Shown here in pieces: positions 5,848 through 6,418 of a stretch of DNA of 6,418 nt (within the stretch, counting starts at the first letter, position 1; every line of letters begins with the position of its first letter). The DNA is from Pseudomonadales bacterium (GTDB lineage Bacteria > Pseudomonadota > Gammaproteobacteria > Pseudomonadales > Azotimanducaceae): assembly GCA_022448765.1 (NCBI GenBank), contig JAKUTI010000157.1, positions 1 to 6,418 of the forward strand, in the 5' to 3' direction. Under the pieces are notes generated by a model that worked only from the letters and a program-made list of their open reading frames with translations, made no database searches and had not been told where the DNA came from. The translations under genes and the position numbers were made by a program.

Positions 5848-6418
5848 ACCCTCCAGGTTTGAGTCAAAGTGAAAACGGCTGATGCGATGATTCCGATCCC
5901 CAACAGCGTAAGCGTCGCAAACGCGGTGCGACGGACGTTTCCTTCTTCTATCGACGCTGTGTGACGACGAGCAAGCCATGTTCCCAGCGCAACGACGGGC
6001 AAACCCAGCGCCGTTAATTGCCACACGATCTCCGATAGACCTCCACCGAACCCCACCAGCAACGAACGCGTGCTTGTCGTGACAAGGTAGCCACCCAGCA
6101 GCGTCGCTCGCACGGTCGCCACCGGAAGGGGTTGGCGGTACGCAAACCAACCGATCACGGGTCCCGGCGCAGCGAACATACCGCCGATAAGTCCTCCACC
6201 TGCCCCCGCCGCCACCGACGTCCATACAGGTGATCTCGTCGAGCGTGTTTTTGGCCGTAAGACCATCGACGCGCTACCACTAACGATAAAAACACCCAGA
6301 ATCAAATACAGAATGTTTACGGCGTTGCTGGAAAGCAGATCCAACAACCAGACGCCCACGCCGATCAGCACGATTTGTCCTGCCGAGAGACTGAGCCATA
6401 GGCCCCAATCAACGTCTT
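5844..6418 (-). CDS. TauE/SafE-type membrane transporter, N-terminally cut by the window edge
   Basis: Inner-membrane protein of the TauE/SafE family, putative exporters of sulfite, sulfoacetate or related organic anions. The frame is open to the right edge: codons upstream of the GTG at 6371 read on in frame (WGLWLSLSAGQIV) without a stop, so the GTG is probably internal and the true start lies outside. About 190 residues are visible, enough for the second part of a usual protein of about 250 residues. Seen: hydrophobic segments around VLIGVGVWLLDLL, NILYLILGVFIVSGSASM, a Gly-rich GAGGGLIGGMFAAPGPVIGW typical of the conserved half-repeat of the family, LLGGYLVTTSTRSLLVGFGGG, WQLTALGLPVVALGTWLA, and a final TLTLLGIGIIASAVFTL, with Arg-rich loops between them. 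Its TAA stop overlaps the convergent TAG in the bases TTAG. The substrate cannot be told from sequence; there are no taurine or sulfur genes alongside. Confidence 0.82.
   Translation of the reverse strand, partial: DVDWGLWLSLSAGQIVLIGVGVWLLDLLSSNAVNILYLILGVFIVSGSASMVLRPKTRSTRSPVWTSVAAGAGGGLIGGMFAAPGPVIGWFAYRQPLPVATVRATLLGGYLVTTSTRSLLVGFGGGLSEIVWQLTALGLPVVALGTWLARRHTASIEEGNVRRTAFATLTLLGIGIIASAVFTLTQTWRV

Noticed and set aside
5797..6225. 142-residue minus-strand open frame
   Set aside because: It is in a different frame of the same strand as the TauE-like gene, is Arg/Gly/Cys-rich and lacks hydrophobic segments. The overlapping frame has the transporter pattern.
1..6418. A multi-gene novel defence, biosynthetic or mobile system
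   Set aside because: All six genes belong to common housekeeping or metabolic families, strands alternate, composition is even, and there are no repeats, integrase, toxin-antitoxin pair or attachment sites.

Overview
The window looks like an ordinary chromosomal segment of a Gram-negative proteobacterium, most likely a gammaproteobacterium. The best evidence is a gene very close in sequence, length and residue numbering to the SrkA/YihE kinase, and a tandem acyl-CoA dehydrogenase pair of the extended type I know from Pseudomonas. Base composition is moderate and even, and coding density is very high. I see no tRNA, rRNA, CRISPR array, insertion sequence or long repeat. This taxonomic reading is inference from protein families only.

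Layout, left to right. Positions 1-768 (minus) hold the N-terminal 256 residues of an acyl-CoA dehydrogenase whose C-terminus lies beyond the left edge. Positions 768-2525 (minus) hold a complete paralogous acyl-CoA dehydrogenase directly upstream; its stop codon overlaps the next start as TGATG, so the two are probably one translationally coupled operon. A divergent promoter region of about 170 bases (about 2514-2680) separates this pair from srkA on the plus strand (2681-3658). srkA converges on a PlsC-like acyltransferase on the minus strand (3661-4803) with a gap of only 2 bases. A short 81-base divergent spacer (4804-4884) leads to a metallo-beta-lactamase-fold hydrolase on the plus strand (4885-5847), which has a near-perfect ribosome binding site. 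It converges on a TauE/SafE-type membrane protein on the minus strand (5844-6418), whose N-terminus lies beyond the right edge. The two stop codons overlap in the four bases TTAG.

Functionally, lipid metabolism is the only shared theme: two flavin dehydrogenases for the first step of fatty-acyl-CoA beta-oxidation and one probable phospholipid acyltransferase. The kinase (envelope/oxidative stress survival in E. coli), the metallo-hydrolase and the anion exporter have no evident pathway link with these. The genes alternate in strand and do not look like one system. I did not find a convincing novel system. The points most worth a second look are two departures from textbook motifs: an H-x-N-x-D-H metal motif in the hydrolase and a shifted HX4D-type motif in the acyltransferase.
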